A stretch of 64,000 nucleotides of DNA from Chryseobacterium herbae. Its GTDB lineage: Bacteria > Bacteroidota > Bacteroidia > Flavobacteriales > Weeksellaceae. A program made the position numbers and the translations under genes. The stretch spans positions 851,527 through 915,526 of the forward strand of contig NZ_JAOAMU010000001.1 of NCBI RefSeq assembly GCF_025154075.1. Direction: 5' to 3'. This document shows, one piece after another, positions 7,903-16,041 of this stretch (the stretch's first letter is position 1; each line of letters starts with the position of its first letter). Under the pieces are notes generated by a model that saw nothing but the letters and a program-made list of their open reading frames with translations, ran no database searches and had not been told where the DNA came from.

Positions 7903-8026
7903 AACCATTAAGATCCTGTTAAGCTTTTAAGAATATTAAGTTTTAGCTTCACTTTAATATGTAAAACTTAAAAAATCATTTGATTTTTTCTTAACTCACC
8001 TTACATCCTTCATTTATCTTAATGTT
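7903..8026. repeat. MITE-like element with AACCATTAAGAT ends, copy 1
   Basis: Left end AACCATTAAGAT (7903-7914); right end ATCTTAATG (8016-8024). The interior includes the palindrome AAAAAATCATTTGATTTTTT. Most of it is shared base for base with 36714-36839. No coding capacity. Confidence 0.7.
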
Positions 8027-8670
8027 TTAAAAAGTATGAATTAGATCTGCATTATCAGAGCTAAGCCTTTCTATAGTAATACAAACAAAAAGGAGATGCA
8101 GCAGAACCGCATCCCCATCATGAATAACATTCATTTCCAACACAACTATTTCACTTTAAATAATTTCTACAGGGAAGTTTCCTTCCGAAAATGTCATATC
8201 CCAATTTTAAAATACAGTAGAATTATTATTGCGCTTCCTTAGACCTATTCTCTTTCTCTATATTTTTTTATGTCACTGACTGCTAGAACCATCGGTGTTG
8301 TTATCTTCCCAAACATACAAATCCAAGTATCAGATCTGCATGATTTATATTGTATATTTTGTGTGATTTTTAAATAGGGAATACGGTAAATTCAGGTGTA
8401 ACTGCACATTTACTAAGCCACAACAAGCGATAAAATATTTTAAAAATTTTACAGGAACAGCTTAAAAATTTATAGGAGATGTGAATGATCTGTTTTTTGA
8501 TTTTCACTAAAATCTGTACAAATATGAAGACAGTTATTTTCCAGATCCTGATTACAAATCCTTAAAAAGGCATCTGACTGTTTTAATAGTGTGCATATTT
8601 GATACTACTCACTACATTCAGATTGAAGACATGTACACATAAGGATAAAATCCATCCCGAATACAATACA

Positions 8671-8703
8671 AAAAAAGCACCCTGATTCCTCAAGATGCTT
8701 TAA
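8671..8703 (-). terminator. Terminator of hydrolase/monooxygenase operon
   Basis: On the minus strand AAAGCA pairs with TGCTTT around a long loop and runs into T residues. It lies 20 bases past the stop of the hydrolase gene. Confidence 0.65.
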
Positions 8704-8723
8704 ATAAGTTGTATTCTGTGTAA

Positions 8724-9494
8724 TTAACTGTATTGGTGAATAAAGTCTGTCGTTCTTTTGAGAACCAGGTCAGGAACTTCCTTGTGCGGTGTATGGCCTG
8801 CACCGGGAATAATATATTTCTCTGCTGTTCCGCTTACCTGAGAAACAGTTTTTTCAACCTGATCCAAAGTCCCGTATTCATCAGCTTCTCCCTGAATAAA
8901 CAATAAGGGACACTGGATGTCCTTTAAAAGGTATTCGATAGTCCAGCTTCTGTAGTCTTCACGCGTCCAGGTTTCTGTCCAGGCTTTGAAAAGCATTTCT
9001 ACTTTATCACCGTGGTATTTCTGTAAGCGTTCAGCAAGATTGGTTGTTTTATAGGCATCCCAGGCGTCGTAGACTCCTTTTAGGGTAACTTCTTCTACAA
9101 AAATATGTCCTGCTTCACAGATCACCGAATTTACCTTCTCCGGATATTTTGCAGCTGTGATCAAGGCAATTGTTCCGCCATCACTGTGTCCGAACAAAAC
9201 TGCATTGTCAATATGAAGCTCAGCAAGCAAATCATTCAGCAGATCGGCTTCCAGTTCCATATAGTTGACGGGTCTTTCGTGAGTGATCATTGGCCCGGAT
9301 TTCCCGTAGCCTAACCTGTCATACATCAAAATATTGCAATCTGTTGCTTCAGATAGTTTAACAGGAAAATCTCTCCAAAGCTGGGTACAGCCTAGAGAAT
9401 CATGCAGAAAAACGATAACGGGTTTTCCCTCTAATGATTTGCTGCATGCGGTATATAATTTCTGACCTCTTACTTCAATTATTCTCTCTTCCAT
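8724..9494 (-). CDS. Alpha/beta-fold hydrolase
   Basis: A 256-residue cytoplasmic hydrolase. The triad is visible: nucleophile Ser104 in GHSDGG, acid in GEADEYG, and His in GAGHTPH near the end. The oxyanion-hole loop is FLHDSLG and the YDRLGYGKS block is typical. The substrate is not predictable; similar proteins are often labelled esterase or haloperoxidase-like. It follows the nitronate monooxygenase gene by 15 bases, so the two are probably one transcript. Confidence 0.88.
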   Translation of the reverse strand: MEERIIEVRGQKLYTACSKSLEGKPVIVFLHDSLGCTQLWRDFPVKLSEATDCNILMYDRLGYGKSGPMITHERPVNYMELEADLLNDLLAELHIDNAVLFGHSDGGTIALITAAKYPEKVNSVICEAGHIFVEEVTLKGVYDAWDAYKTTNLAERLQKYHGDKVEMLFKAWTETWTREDYRSWTIEYLLKDIQCPLLFIQGEADEYGTLDQVEKTVSQVSGTAEKYIIPGAGHTPHKEVPDLVLKRTTDFIHQYS

Positions 9495-9509
9495 TAATTC
9501 ATTCCTCGA

Positions 9510-10499
9510 TTACAACACCGGCACTTTCGCTGCTTCAAATTCTTTTAACAAATTACTGAAAACAGTTTCTACCGGCAGTATATCATTGATTAAAGCGGAA
9601 ACCTGCCCTATTTCAAGCTCTCCGTCTTCCATATCACCTTCGAACATTCCGCGTTTTGCTCTTGCGCGACCTAGCGATGCTATTAAAGCCTCTTTATCTC
9701 TTCCTGACTGATAGATGTCTTCCAGTTCGCCAAAGAACTTGTTTTTGACCATCCTTACAGGCGCAAGTTCTTTTAAAGTAAGATGCGTATCACCTTCATT
9801 AAGTTCCGTAATTTTCTTTTTCCAGTTCTCATGAGCGCTGGCTTCCAAAGTAGCTGCAAAGCGTGAACCGATCTGAACACCGTCTGCTCCCAAGATCATA
9901 GCTGCTTTCATCTGTGAGCCTAAAGCAATTCCTCCGGCGGCGATCAATGGTTTGGAAATATGGTTTTTCACGTTGGGAATAAGGCAGAATGTGGTGGTTT
10001 CATCTCTTCCGTTGTGACCGCCGGCTTCAAAGCCTTCTGCTACAACAGCATCTACTCCCGCTTCTTCACATTTTACGGCAAATTTAGTGGAAGATACCAC
10101 GTGTGCTACTTTTATTCCTTCTTTCTGAAGGGTTTCTGTATAGGTTTTTGGATTTCCGGCAGACGTAAAAACGATCTTTACGCCTTCTTCAAGGATGATC
10201 TGAATGATTTCCTCAAGATTGGGATATAACATCGGCACATTCACGCCGAAAGGTTTATCTGTAGCCAGTTTACACTTCTGAATATTTTCTCTTAAGATAT
10301 CCGGGTACATACTTCCTGCCCCGATAAGTCCCAATCCGCCACAGTTCGAAACCGCCGAAGCCAGTTTCCATCCTGAGTGCCAGATCATACCGGCCTGGAT
10401 AATAGGATATTGTATATTAAAAAGCTCTGTAATTCTATTTTGACTTGTCTGCATTTCCTGAAGTTTTTTTGCTGAATTGAAATCTATAAAATTGCTCAT
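9510..10499 (-). CDS. Nitronate monooxygenase (2-nitropropane dioxygenase family)
   Basis: An FMN-dependent TIM-barrel enzyme of 329 residues that oxidises alkyl nitronates such as propionate-3-nitronate. Family features: IQYPIIQAGMIWHSGW at the start, GGLGLIGAG, the FMN-binding EGFEAGGHNGRD loop with the conserved His, and IAAGGIALGSQMKAAMILGADGVQIGSRF. The ATG at 10499 is chosen; an upstream in-frame ATG at 10520 adds MFLVFLR, which fits no family start, and an ATG at 10454 is also possible. First gene of a two-gene operon with the downstream hydrolase. Confidence 0.9.
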   Translation of the reverse strand: MSNFIDFNSAKKLQEMQTSQNRITELFNIQYPIIQAGMIWHSGWKLASAVSNCGGLGLIGAGSMYPDILRENIQKCKLATDKPFGVNVPMLYPNLEEIIQIILEEGVKIVFTSAGNPKTYTETLQKEGIKVAHVVSSTKFAVKCEEAGVDAVVAEGFEAGGHNGRDETTTFCLIPNVKNHISKPLIAAGGIALGSQMKAAMILGADGVQIGSRFAATLEASAHENWKKKITELNEGDTHLTLKELAPVRMVKNKFFGELEDIYQSGRDKEALIASLGRARAKRGMFEGDMEDGELEIGQVSALINDILPVETVFSNLLKEFEAAKVPVL

Positions 10500-10560
10500 G
10501 CGTAAAAATACTAAAAACAACGGTTTTCAGTAAGTAAAAAATGGGGAAAATCAATGGAAG

Positions 10561-10665
10561 TTATGAGTTTCGGGATGCGGGATGCGCGGTTTGAATGTTG
10601 AAAATAAAAACAGATTTCATGATCAATTCACTTCACACCTCGAAAAACCCGTATCTCGCAACAAG
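10561..10665. repeat. CGGGATGCGGG-type degenerate inverted repeat
   Basis: GAGTTTCGGGATGCGGGAT on the left faces CCCGTATCTCGCAAC on the right. Related strings recur near 21536, 29245, 48570, 58031, 58180 and 60796, always between genes. Confidence 0.5.
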
Positions 10666-11169
10666 TTATGGTTTCAATCGATAAGTGCTCAGTACCTCAT
10701 CGATCACCGGGCTTAGGCTCAAAAATTTTCGAGCTAGTGCGCACAGGTCGTTCTGAATATGATCAGGTCTAAGGTCTATCCAGCCTTCCATGAGGGTCAA
10801 AGGACCGTATTGTACGCTTACATTTTCCCAATTATCCTGATCTTCCGTAAAACGATTTCTAAAGTCTTCTGCAAAGCTTCTGGCCGGTATTTTATAGCCT
10901 TTAAGGTTTCTGAGTTTCAGTGCATGAATGTTATAATACAGTTTTCCTTCACTAACCGATTTTTGATTGACCCAAACTGAAAAAAATATTCTGCCAGGAG
11001 CATCCATCGGAGATTCGGGAGTACTGGACCATTGGGGTTTGTATATCTTTAATGCAACGGATTCAAGAATGGGGTCTACAGACAGTTGAAGGCCTGCATC
11101 ATCAAATTCTTTTCCGGAAAGCATATTGACTGCCTCCTCAAATCTCTGTATATAAAAATGTTCATCCAT
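10666..11169 (-). CDS. Conserved hypothetical protein, 167 residues
   Basis: No family recognised. It is a soluble acidic-to-neutral protein without a signal peptide, starting MDEHFYIQRFEEAVNML, with a Trp-rich middle (PQWSSTPE, VWVNQK, EGWIDLRPDH). The even hydrophobic pattern and the length suggest a real folded cytoplasmic domain. Neighbours are unrelated; it sits between the monooxygenase operon and the SurA-like gene with its own spacers. No function is offered. Confidence 0.7.
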   Translation of the reverse strand: MDEHFYIQRFEEAVNMLSGKEFDDAGLQLSVDPILESVALKIYKPQWSSTPESPMDAPGRIFFSVWVNQKSVSEGKLYYNIHALKLRNLKGYKIPARSFAEDFRNRFTEDQDNWENVSVQYGPLTLMEGWIDLRPDHIQNDLCALARKFLSLSPVIDEVLSTYRLKP

Positions 11170-11213
11170 GTCCTCAAAGTTTTATTTAAATATATAATTT
11201 TTTCAGGAAGAGC

Positions 11214-11245
11214 AAAAAAAAAACCTCCAGAAATTCTGAAGGTTT
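11214..11245 (-). terminator. Terminator of surA-like gene
   Basis: On the minus strand AAACCT, a mismatch, CAGAA, one base, TTCTG, a mismatch and AGGTTT form a tight stem followed by a run of eight or more T. It begins a few bases after the stop at 11251. Confidence 0.85.
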
Positions 11246-11250
11246 AGTAT

Positions 11251-12615
11251 TTATTTTTTGATTGATTCTTTTTTCCAGTTGGCTTTGAATTTACAGTTAT
11301 CATAGCGTCCGTCAATCGATATAAAGGTTGTCGGTAGCTGAGCGTTGACAAACTTTTCAATCATTTCATTACGCTTTTTGTTCAGCGCCATCTGCTTGAT
11401 TCTGTTATAATCCGTTTCCATTGTGATCTGGTGAGCAGGAATCACATCTTCCTGTTTGATCATCTTTACAACTTTTCTTTTGTTGTCCTCATCCTCGAAA
11501 GCAGCTGTCATATCTCCTTTGTTCAGACCAGCCAGTTCATAGCTGATAGATCCCGGAATACTTTCTCTTTCAATTTTATCAGAACCGTCTGCTCCTGCAA
11601 TAATTCCTGCATTGAACTTCGTCTTCTTATCGTCTGAAAACCTATAAGCAGCATCTTTAAATGTCATCTTACCATCAAGGATAAGACCTTTGATACTGTC
11701 CAGTTTAGCTTTTGCCGTTTTGATCTCATCATCTGTAGGTGTAGCCTTTAAAAGAATGTGTCTTGCATCATACACTTTTCCTGATTTTTTGATCAGCTGT
11801 ACAATATGGTACCCGAATTCAGATTCAATAGGATCTGAGATCTCATTTTCCTGAAGGTTCAAGGCAGCCGCTTCAAATGGCTTCACCATCTGTCCTTTAT
11901 AGATGTTCTTGTACAATCCTCCGTTGGCAGCAGATCCTTCATCTTCAGAATAGATTCTTGCCTGGCTTTCGAACGTTTCTCCACCGGCAATATCCTGCTT
12001 GATTTTCTTTAACCTTTTGATAAGATCTTCCTTGTGAGCTTCTGTAAGCTTAGGATACATCATAATCTGCGCTAAAGAAATTTCATCTTTTACTTCAGGA
12101 AGCTGCATTTTATACAGGTTATAGAAGTCTGTAACTTCATTTGGCGTTACGTCTGCTTTTTCAGTAATACGCTGATACTTAGCCTGTCCGTAATATTGAT
12201 CGATGTCTATCTTTTCGATAGCATTTTTCATTTCAAATCCGTTTCTGAATTTATATGCAACAAGCATGGTTTTTTCATCCGGGAACTGAGAAAGTAACTG
12301 ACGGTATTTTGCGTTGGCCTGCTCTTTAATAGCAGCAGAACGGTTTTCAATCAATGTATCTTTTTTGGCTTCGTATACAAGAAGCTTGTTGCTGATCAGG
12401 TTTTCAAGGAACTCACATTTGTCAGTTTCAGAGGCTCCCTGCTGTTTGGCATAATTCATCTGCTCATTCACATCCGATTCCAAAACAATTTCATCACCGA
12501 TAACAGCAGCAATACCATCCACTAATTCTCCCGGTTTAAGCTGAGCATTCATGTTTGAAGAGAATATCATCATGAAAATCCCAAGAAGAAAAGTGATTTT
12601 TAGTTTATTTGTCAT
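11251..12615 (-). CDS. SurA-like periplasmic peptidyl-prolyl isomerase/chaperone
   Basis: A 454-residue periplasmic chaperone likely to escort outer-membrane proteins. A signal peptide of about 24 residues (ending NMNAQ) leads to a SurA N-terminal domain with GIAAVIGDEIVLESDV, then two parvulin domains. The first (about 170-275) has EISLAQIM and the second (about 280-380) has DARHILLKA. Bacteroidota genomes often encode such two-parvulin forms. The enzyme probably acts on barrel proteins like those at 5518 and 51330. It may be co-transcribed from the upstream PfkB gene (87 bases away). Confidence 0.88.
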   Translation of the reverse strand: MTNKLKITFLLGIFMMIFSSNMNAQLKPGELVDGIAAVIGDEIVLESDVNEQMNYAKQQGASETDKCEFLENLISNKLLVYEAKKDTLIENRSAAIKEQANAKYRQLLSQFPDEKTMLVAYKFRNGFEMKNAIEKIDIDQYYGQAKYQRITEKADVTPNEVTDFYNLYKMQLPEVKDEISLAQIMMYPKLTEAHKEDLIKRLKKIKQDIAGGETFESQARIYSEDEGSAANGGLYKNIYKGQMVKPFEAAALNLQENEISDPIESEFGYHIVQLIKKSGKVYDARHILLKATPTDDEIKTAKAKLDSIKGLILDGKMTFKDAAYRFSDDKKTKFNAGIIAGADGSDKIERESIPGSISYELAGLNKGDMTAAFEDEDNKRKVVKMIKQEDVIPAHQITMETDYNRIKQMALNKKRNEMIEKFVNAQLPTTFISIDGRYDNCKFKANWKKESIKK

Positions 12616-12702
12616 TTTACTATTTTAAACAAGTTGCAAATTTAGAATTCTTAACGAATTAGTCTAAATATTTTATTATAAATATTTCTTAAAAAGACTT
12701 AT

Positions 12703-13626
12703 TTATTGCAGTTCGACATTGAATGTCGTTAATTCTTTAAATTGTCTCAATCTTTCGAACATATCAGATTCGGTAACTTCCTCAATTCTTTCTGTTCCGA
12801 ATTTCTCAACAGTGAATGAAGCCATCGCTGAACCTACGATTAAAGCAGACTTCATGGTTTCGAAATCTACTTTTCCTTTTTTAGCAAGATAAGCTGCAAA
12901 ACCTCCTGCAAAAGTATCTCCCGCTCCGGTAGGATCGAAAACGTCTTCCAATGGAAGTGCAGGAATAGCAAATACTTTATTGTCGTGGAAAAGTAAAGCG
13001 CCGTGCTCCCCTTTCTTGATGATCACATAGTCAGGACCCATTGTATGGATCTTTTTAGCTGCTTTTACCAGAGAATACTCTCCTGAAAGCTGTCTTGCCT
13101 CTTCATCATTGATCGTAATAACGTCTGTTTTAGCGATCATATCCATTAAGATATCCCAAGCTGAATCCATCCAGAAGTTCATGGTATCCAGGATCACCAG
13201 TTTAGGACGCTTGTTCATTTTTTCCAATACAGATAACTGAACTCCAGGGTGTAGGTTACCTAGTAAAAGGATCTCTGAATCCTGCATAGAATCAGGAATT
13301 TTAGGATCGAAGTTCTCTAAAACGTTCACTTCTGTAACCAAAGTATCCCTGGTATTCAAATCATTGTGGTATTTTCCGGACCAGAAGAATGTTTTTCCTT
13401 CTTTTACGATCTCGATTCCTTCAATATTTACATTTCTGTCTGTGAACATATCAAGGTGCTCCTGTGGGAAATCTCCTCCAACAACAGAAACAATACCAGA
13501 TTTAACGCCTAAAATAGAAGAAGTGATGCTGATATAAGTGGCTGCACCTCCTAAAATTTTGTCAGTTTTACCAAATGGTGTTTCGATTGCATCAAATGCA
13601 ACGCTTCCTACAACTAAAAGTTTCAT
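12703..13626 (-). CDS. PfkB family carbohydrate/nucleoside kinase
   Basis: A 307-residue ribokinase-like ATP-dependent kinase. The C-terminal PfkB signature DPTGAGDTFAGGFAAYL contains the catalytic Asp, and the N-terminal GGAATYIS marks the sugar-binding part. It lies 27 bases after gldD, and the conserved tail-to-head arrangement suggests an operon mutY-gldD-kinase, perhaps extended to surA. The substrate is not determinable; relatives phosphorylate sugars, adenosine or inosine. Confidence 0.87.
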   Translation of the reverse strand: MKLLVVGSVAFDAIETPFGKTDKILGGAATYISITSSILGVKSGIVSVVGGDFPQEHLDMFTDRNVNIEGIEIVKEGKTFFWSGKYHNDLNTRDTLVTEVNVLENFDPKIPDSMQDSEILLLGNLHPGVQLSVLEKMNKRPKLVILDTMNFWMDSAWDILMDMIAKTDVITINDEEARQLSGEYSLVKAAKKIHTMGPDYVIIKKGEHGALLFHDNKVFAIPALPLEDVFDPTGAGDTFAGGFAAYLAKKGKVDFETMKSALIVGSAMASFTVEKFGTERIEEVTESDMFERLRQFKELTTFNVELQ

Positions 13627-13653
13627 ATATTTTTCAATGTATTTTAAAGTCTA

Positions 13654-14211
13654 TTATTTTTTCCATTCAAATGTGTCCAGCAGGTGTTTCATATCGTTTT
13701 TGATATAGTTTACTGCAGGGCCCAAAGAGTCCGGTTTCGGTCTTGTATTAAAGTATAAATAAGCAGTTACGAAGTGTTTCGTACTGTCTGTAATGTAAAA
13801 TTGAAGATTGGACGCGGTTTGTCCTTTCAGTTCATAGAAATTCCCATATACCTTTTTATCAGGGTATTCAAATGATTTGGTATCTATAGAACTCGCTTTG
13901 ATGGTATGCTCATAGACCATTTTCTCGGTTTCCTTGATATGGTCTGCAAAATCATTCTGTATCGGATAATACGTCACAAAAAGTTTGGCTTTCATTTTCG
14001 GGTAGTTGATGTAATACCAGCAAGGCTTTTTGCCATCGGTAATCGATGCAAAATCTGAATATTCGAAAGTGTAAGCACAGTTATTTTCAAACTTATGATA
14101 ATTCGGAGCCGGATACTCAAGACGAAGCTCGCCATAAGGTTTTGGAACATGATCTTTTCCGCACGAAATTAAAAGCAGTGATACAAAAATAAAAATGACG
14201 TTTTTAATCAT
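13654..14211 (-). CDS. gldD: Gliding motility lipoprotein GldD
   Basis: A 185-residue lipoprotein (lipobox LISC, Cys17 from the chosen ATG) matching GldD. In Flavobacterium johnsoniae GldD is needed for gliding and is linked to type IX secretion; its precise role is not fixed. Typical segments are PKPYGELRLEYP, CWYYINYPKMKAKLFVTYYPI and NFYELKGQTASNLQFY. An ATG at 14226 would add five residues (MYFCK) before the signal sequence and is less likely. It is directly preceded by mutY. The gldE and ssb genes often found beside gldD in relatives are absent here. Confidence 0.9.
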   Translation of the reverse strand: MIKNVIFIFVSLLLISCGKDHVPKPYGELRLEYPAPNYHKFENNCAYTFEYSDFASITDGKKPCWYYINYPKMKAKLFVTYYPIQNDFADHIKETEKMVYEHTIKASSIDTKSFEYPDKKVYGNFYELKGQTASNLQFYITDSTKHFVTAYLYFNTRPKPDSLGPAVNYIKNDMKHLLDTFEWKK

Positions 14212-14255
14212 TTTGCAAAAGTACAAATTAGATTTCAGATTTTGGGAGACAAATT

Positions 14256-15290
14256 TCAGTCTTTCAGTGAGTTTTGGATGTAGTTTTCCAAAGGCTTGGG
14301 AAAAGATTTATCATGAGAGGCTTCAAAGTCTGTAATGATGTATTGATTTTCTGCGATAAAGCTGTTCCAGACTGTCTCAGAATCTACTTCAACGTTTGAA
14401 ATTTCAATGGTTAGATTCTTATGGGTGAGCTTATGGGTAACTGTTTTTACGTTCCTGATAAATGGCTCAAGGTCTGGAGAAATCGCCGGCGGAAATTCAA
14501 ATAATTTCTTCCAGATAAAATCATCTTTCCTCTGCTGGATTAAAAACTGACCGTTTCTGTGTACAAAATAGTAGCTCAGAGCTAAATCTTCAGTTTTTAC
14601 TTTCTTAGTTTTTACAGGATAATCTGATGTTTTTTCAAGAGAAAATGCAAGACAGTCATCATTGACCGGACATTCGCCACAGAGTGGATTTTTAGGTTTA
14701 CAGATCTCTGAACCCAGATCCATCATTGCCTGGTTAAAATCACCTACATGATCCGGCATCACCAATTCCGCCAGTTGCGAGAAATAGGAAAAAGCCCTGG
14801 AATTGGAAATATCAAAGTCATCAGCAAAAACACGGCTTAACACTCTGTAAAAATTACCATCCACAGCCGGCATTCTGCCACCAAAGCAGATGCTTGATAC
14901 GGCAGCGGCGGTGTACTTCCCTACTCCTTTTAATTTCAGAATTTCATCATATTCCGCAGGGAAAGAGCCATGATAATCATTCATGATCTGTTGTGACGCT
15001 TTATGGATATTGATGGCTCTGGAATAATACCCAAGCCCCTTCCAGTAAAGCAATACTTCATTTTCCTCAGCATCAGCCAGCGTTTTTACATCCGGAAATC
15101 TTTTAATGAAATTATTATAGTGATTCAGTCCCTGACTGATCCTGGTCTGTTGAAAGACAATTTCGCAGATCCATATTTTATAAGGGTCTTTTGTCTGTCT
15201 GAAAGGCAGATCCCTTGCATTTTTTCCGTACCAGCTCAGTAATTTATTTCCAATATGGCGAAAATCTGAACTTCTATTATCTCTTTCCAA
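14256..15290 (-). CDS. mutY: A/G-specific adenine DNA glycosylase MutY
   Basis: Removes adenine mispaired with 8-oxoguanine, limiting oxidative mutation. The enzyme has 344 residues. Visible features: LPFR near the start, Glu43 in WICEIVFQQTR, the helix-hairpin-helix LKGVGKYTAAAV, catalytic Asp144 in PAVDGNFYR, and [4Fe-4S] ligands Cys197, Cys204, Cys207 and Cys213. The C-terminal NUDIX-like 8-oxoG recognition domain begins about residue 235. First gene of the run mutY-gldD-PfkB. Confidence 0.95.
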   Translation of the reverse strand: MERDNRSSDFRHIGNKLLSWYGKNARDLPFRQTKDPYKIWICEIVFQQTRISQGLNHYNNFIKRFPDVKTLADAEENEVLLYWKGLGYYSRAINIHKASQQIMNDYHGSFPAEYDEILKLKGVGKYTAAAVSSICFGGRMPAVDGNFYRVLSRVFADDFDISNSRAFSYFSQLAELVMPDHVGDFNQAMMDLGSEICKPKNPLCGECPVNDDCLAFSLEKTSDYPVKTKKVKTEDLALSYYFVHRNGQFLIQQRKDDFIWKKLFEFPPAISPDLEPFIRNVKTVTHKLTHKNLTIEISNVEVDSETVWNSFIAENQYIITDFEASHDKSFPKPLENYIQNSLKD

Positions 15291-15502
15291 AAACCTTTTT
15301 CTGTTTAATATGATTTGAAGGAATTTTCAGTCAGCATCTTTATTTAATGCTTCGACTCCGCTCAGCATGACAGCTCTAATACTCCCTGTCTTCTATCAGA
15401 ATGACTGCAAATTATCATGCTGAGCGAAGTCGAAGCATCTTTGTAATTCTATTAATTAACAAAAATATAACTGACCAAAATTCCCGGTCTGCAAAGATAA
15501 AA
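15291..15502. repeat. Long inverted repeat ATGCTTCGACTYCGCTCAGCATG
   Basis: The 23-base left arm (15347-15369) and right arm (15416-15438) are complementary except at one position, and are separated by 46 bases. The stem could form a strong cruciform or RNA hairpin between mutY and the next gene. It resembles short dispersed palindromes of Bacteroidota genomes. Confidence 0.8.
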
Positions 15503-15976
15503 TTAATTATCCTTTTTAACAGTGTAAACCGGAGCAGCTTTCAGCCACTCATATTTAAGGTTTCTTTCTTCGGCGATAAAACGGTAGCCGTCCAGTTTTT
15601 TCAGATAGAGATATATCGAATCATTTTTAAGCTTGAGTCTCTGATGGGAAAGGAACATAAAAGGATAATCCATTACCGAATCTCTAACTGTTTTCATTAT
15701 TTTTCCGGATTTTACTTTATAGAGAAAAAATGCTTTTCCTCTTCCTTTTGAGCTATCAGCAAGTTTTACATTTGAGCTTGCAATAACGAGTTCGCTGCCG
15801 TCAAAGCATTCTTCACGGTCCATTATATAAGCTTTTCCCTGCTGGTATTCATCTTTAAAAAGATCTACCTCATAATGATCCGGCTGCTGGTATTTTTTTT
15901 CACATCCAGACAATACAATCAGCAGGAGTACAGGTAGGAAGAAGCTTAAACTTTTTTTGATCACATTAATTTTCAT
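15503..15976 (-). CDS. Lipoprotein of unknown function
   Basis: A 157-residue lipoprotein from the ATG at 15976: MKINVIKKSLSFF, a hydrophobic core and lipobox VLSGC. A longer frame starting at 16069 would overlap the stop of tssC and bury the signal peptide, so it is rejected. The mature part has alternating strand-like segments and no motif I recognise. A strong bidirectional hairpin separates it from tssC, so it is probably an independent gene. Confidence 0.72.
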   Translation of the reverse strand: MKINVIKKSLSFFLPVLLLIVLSGCEKKYQQPDHYEVDLFKDEYQQGKAYIMDREECFDGSELVIASSNVKLADSSKGRGKAFFLYKVKSGKIMKTVRDSVMDYPFMFLSHQRLKLKNDSIYLYLKKLDGYRFIAEERNLKYEWLKAAPVYTVKKDN

Positions 15977-15989
15977 ATGAATTGGCAGT

Positions 15990-16019
15990 AAAAAACCGAT
16001 GTACTCATGCATCGGTTTT
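15990..16019 (-). terminator. Terminator after tssC
   Basis: AAAACCGATG (15992-16001) pairs with CATCGGTTTT (16010-16019) around an eight-base loop. T-rich flanks on both sides make it potentially bidirectional. Confidence 0.8.
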
Positions 16020-16041
16020 ATTATTTTAAATTGGGTTCTTA

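Larger units (their letters stand above)
7747..8723. other. Repeat-bearing spacer of about 1 kb
   Basis: No supported protein gene. The spacer carries a copy of the CAGATGATG hairpin repeat (7810-7900), a 124-base element with terminal inverted repeats (7903-8026), and the minus-strand terminator of the hydrolase gene (8671-8703). The middle (about 8040-8660) is AT-rich with stops in all frames and shows no motif I can name. Confidence 0.6.

Noticed and set aside
8120..8242. 40-codon frame starting MNNIHFQHNYF
   Set aside because: No promoter, no terminator and no recognisable family; stops are dense in the spacer and one such frame is expected by chance.
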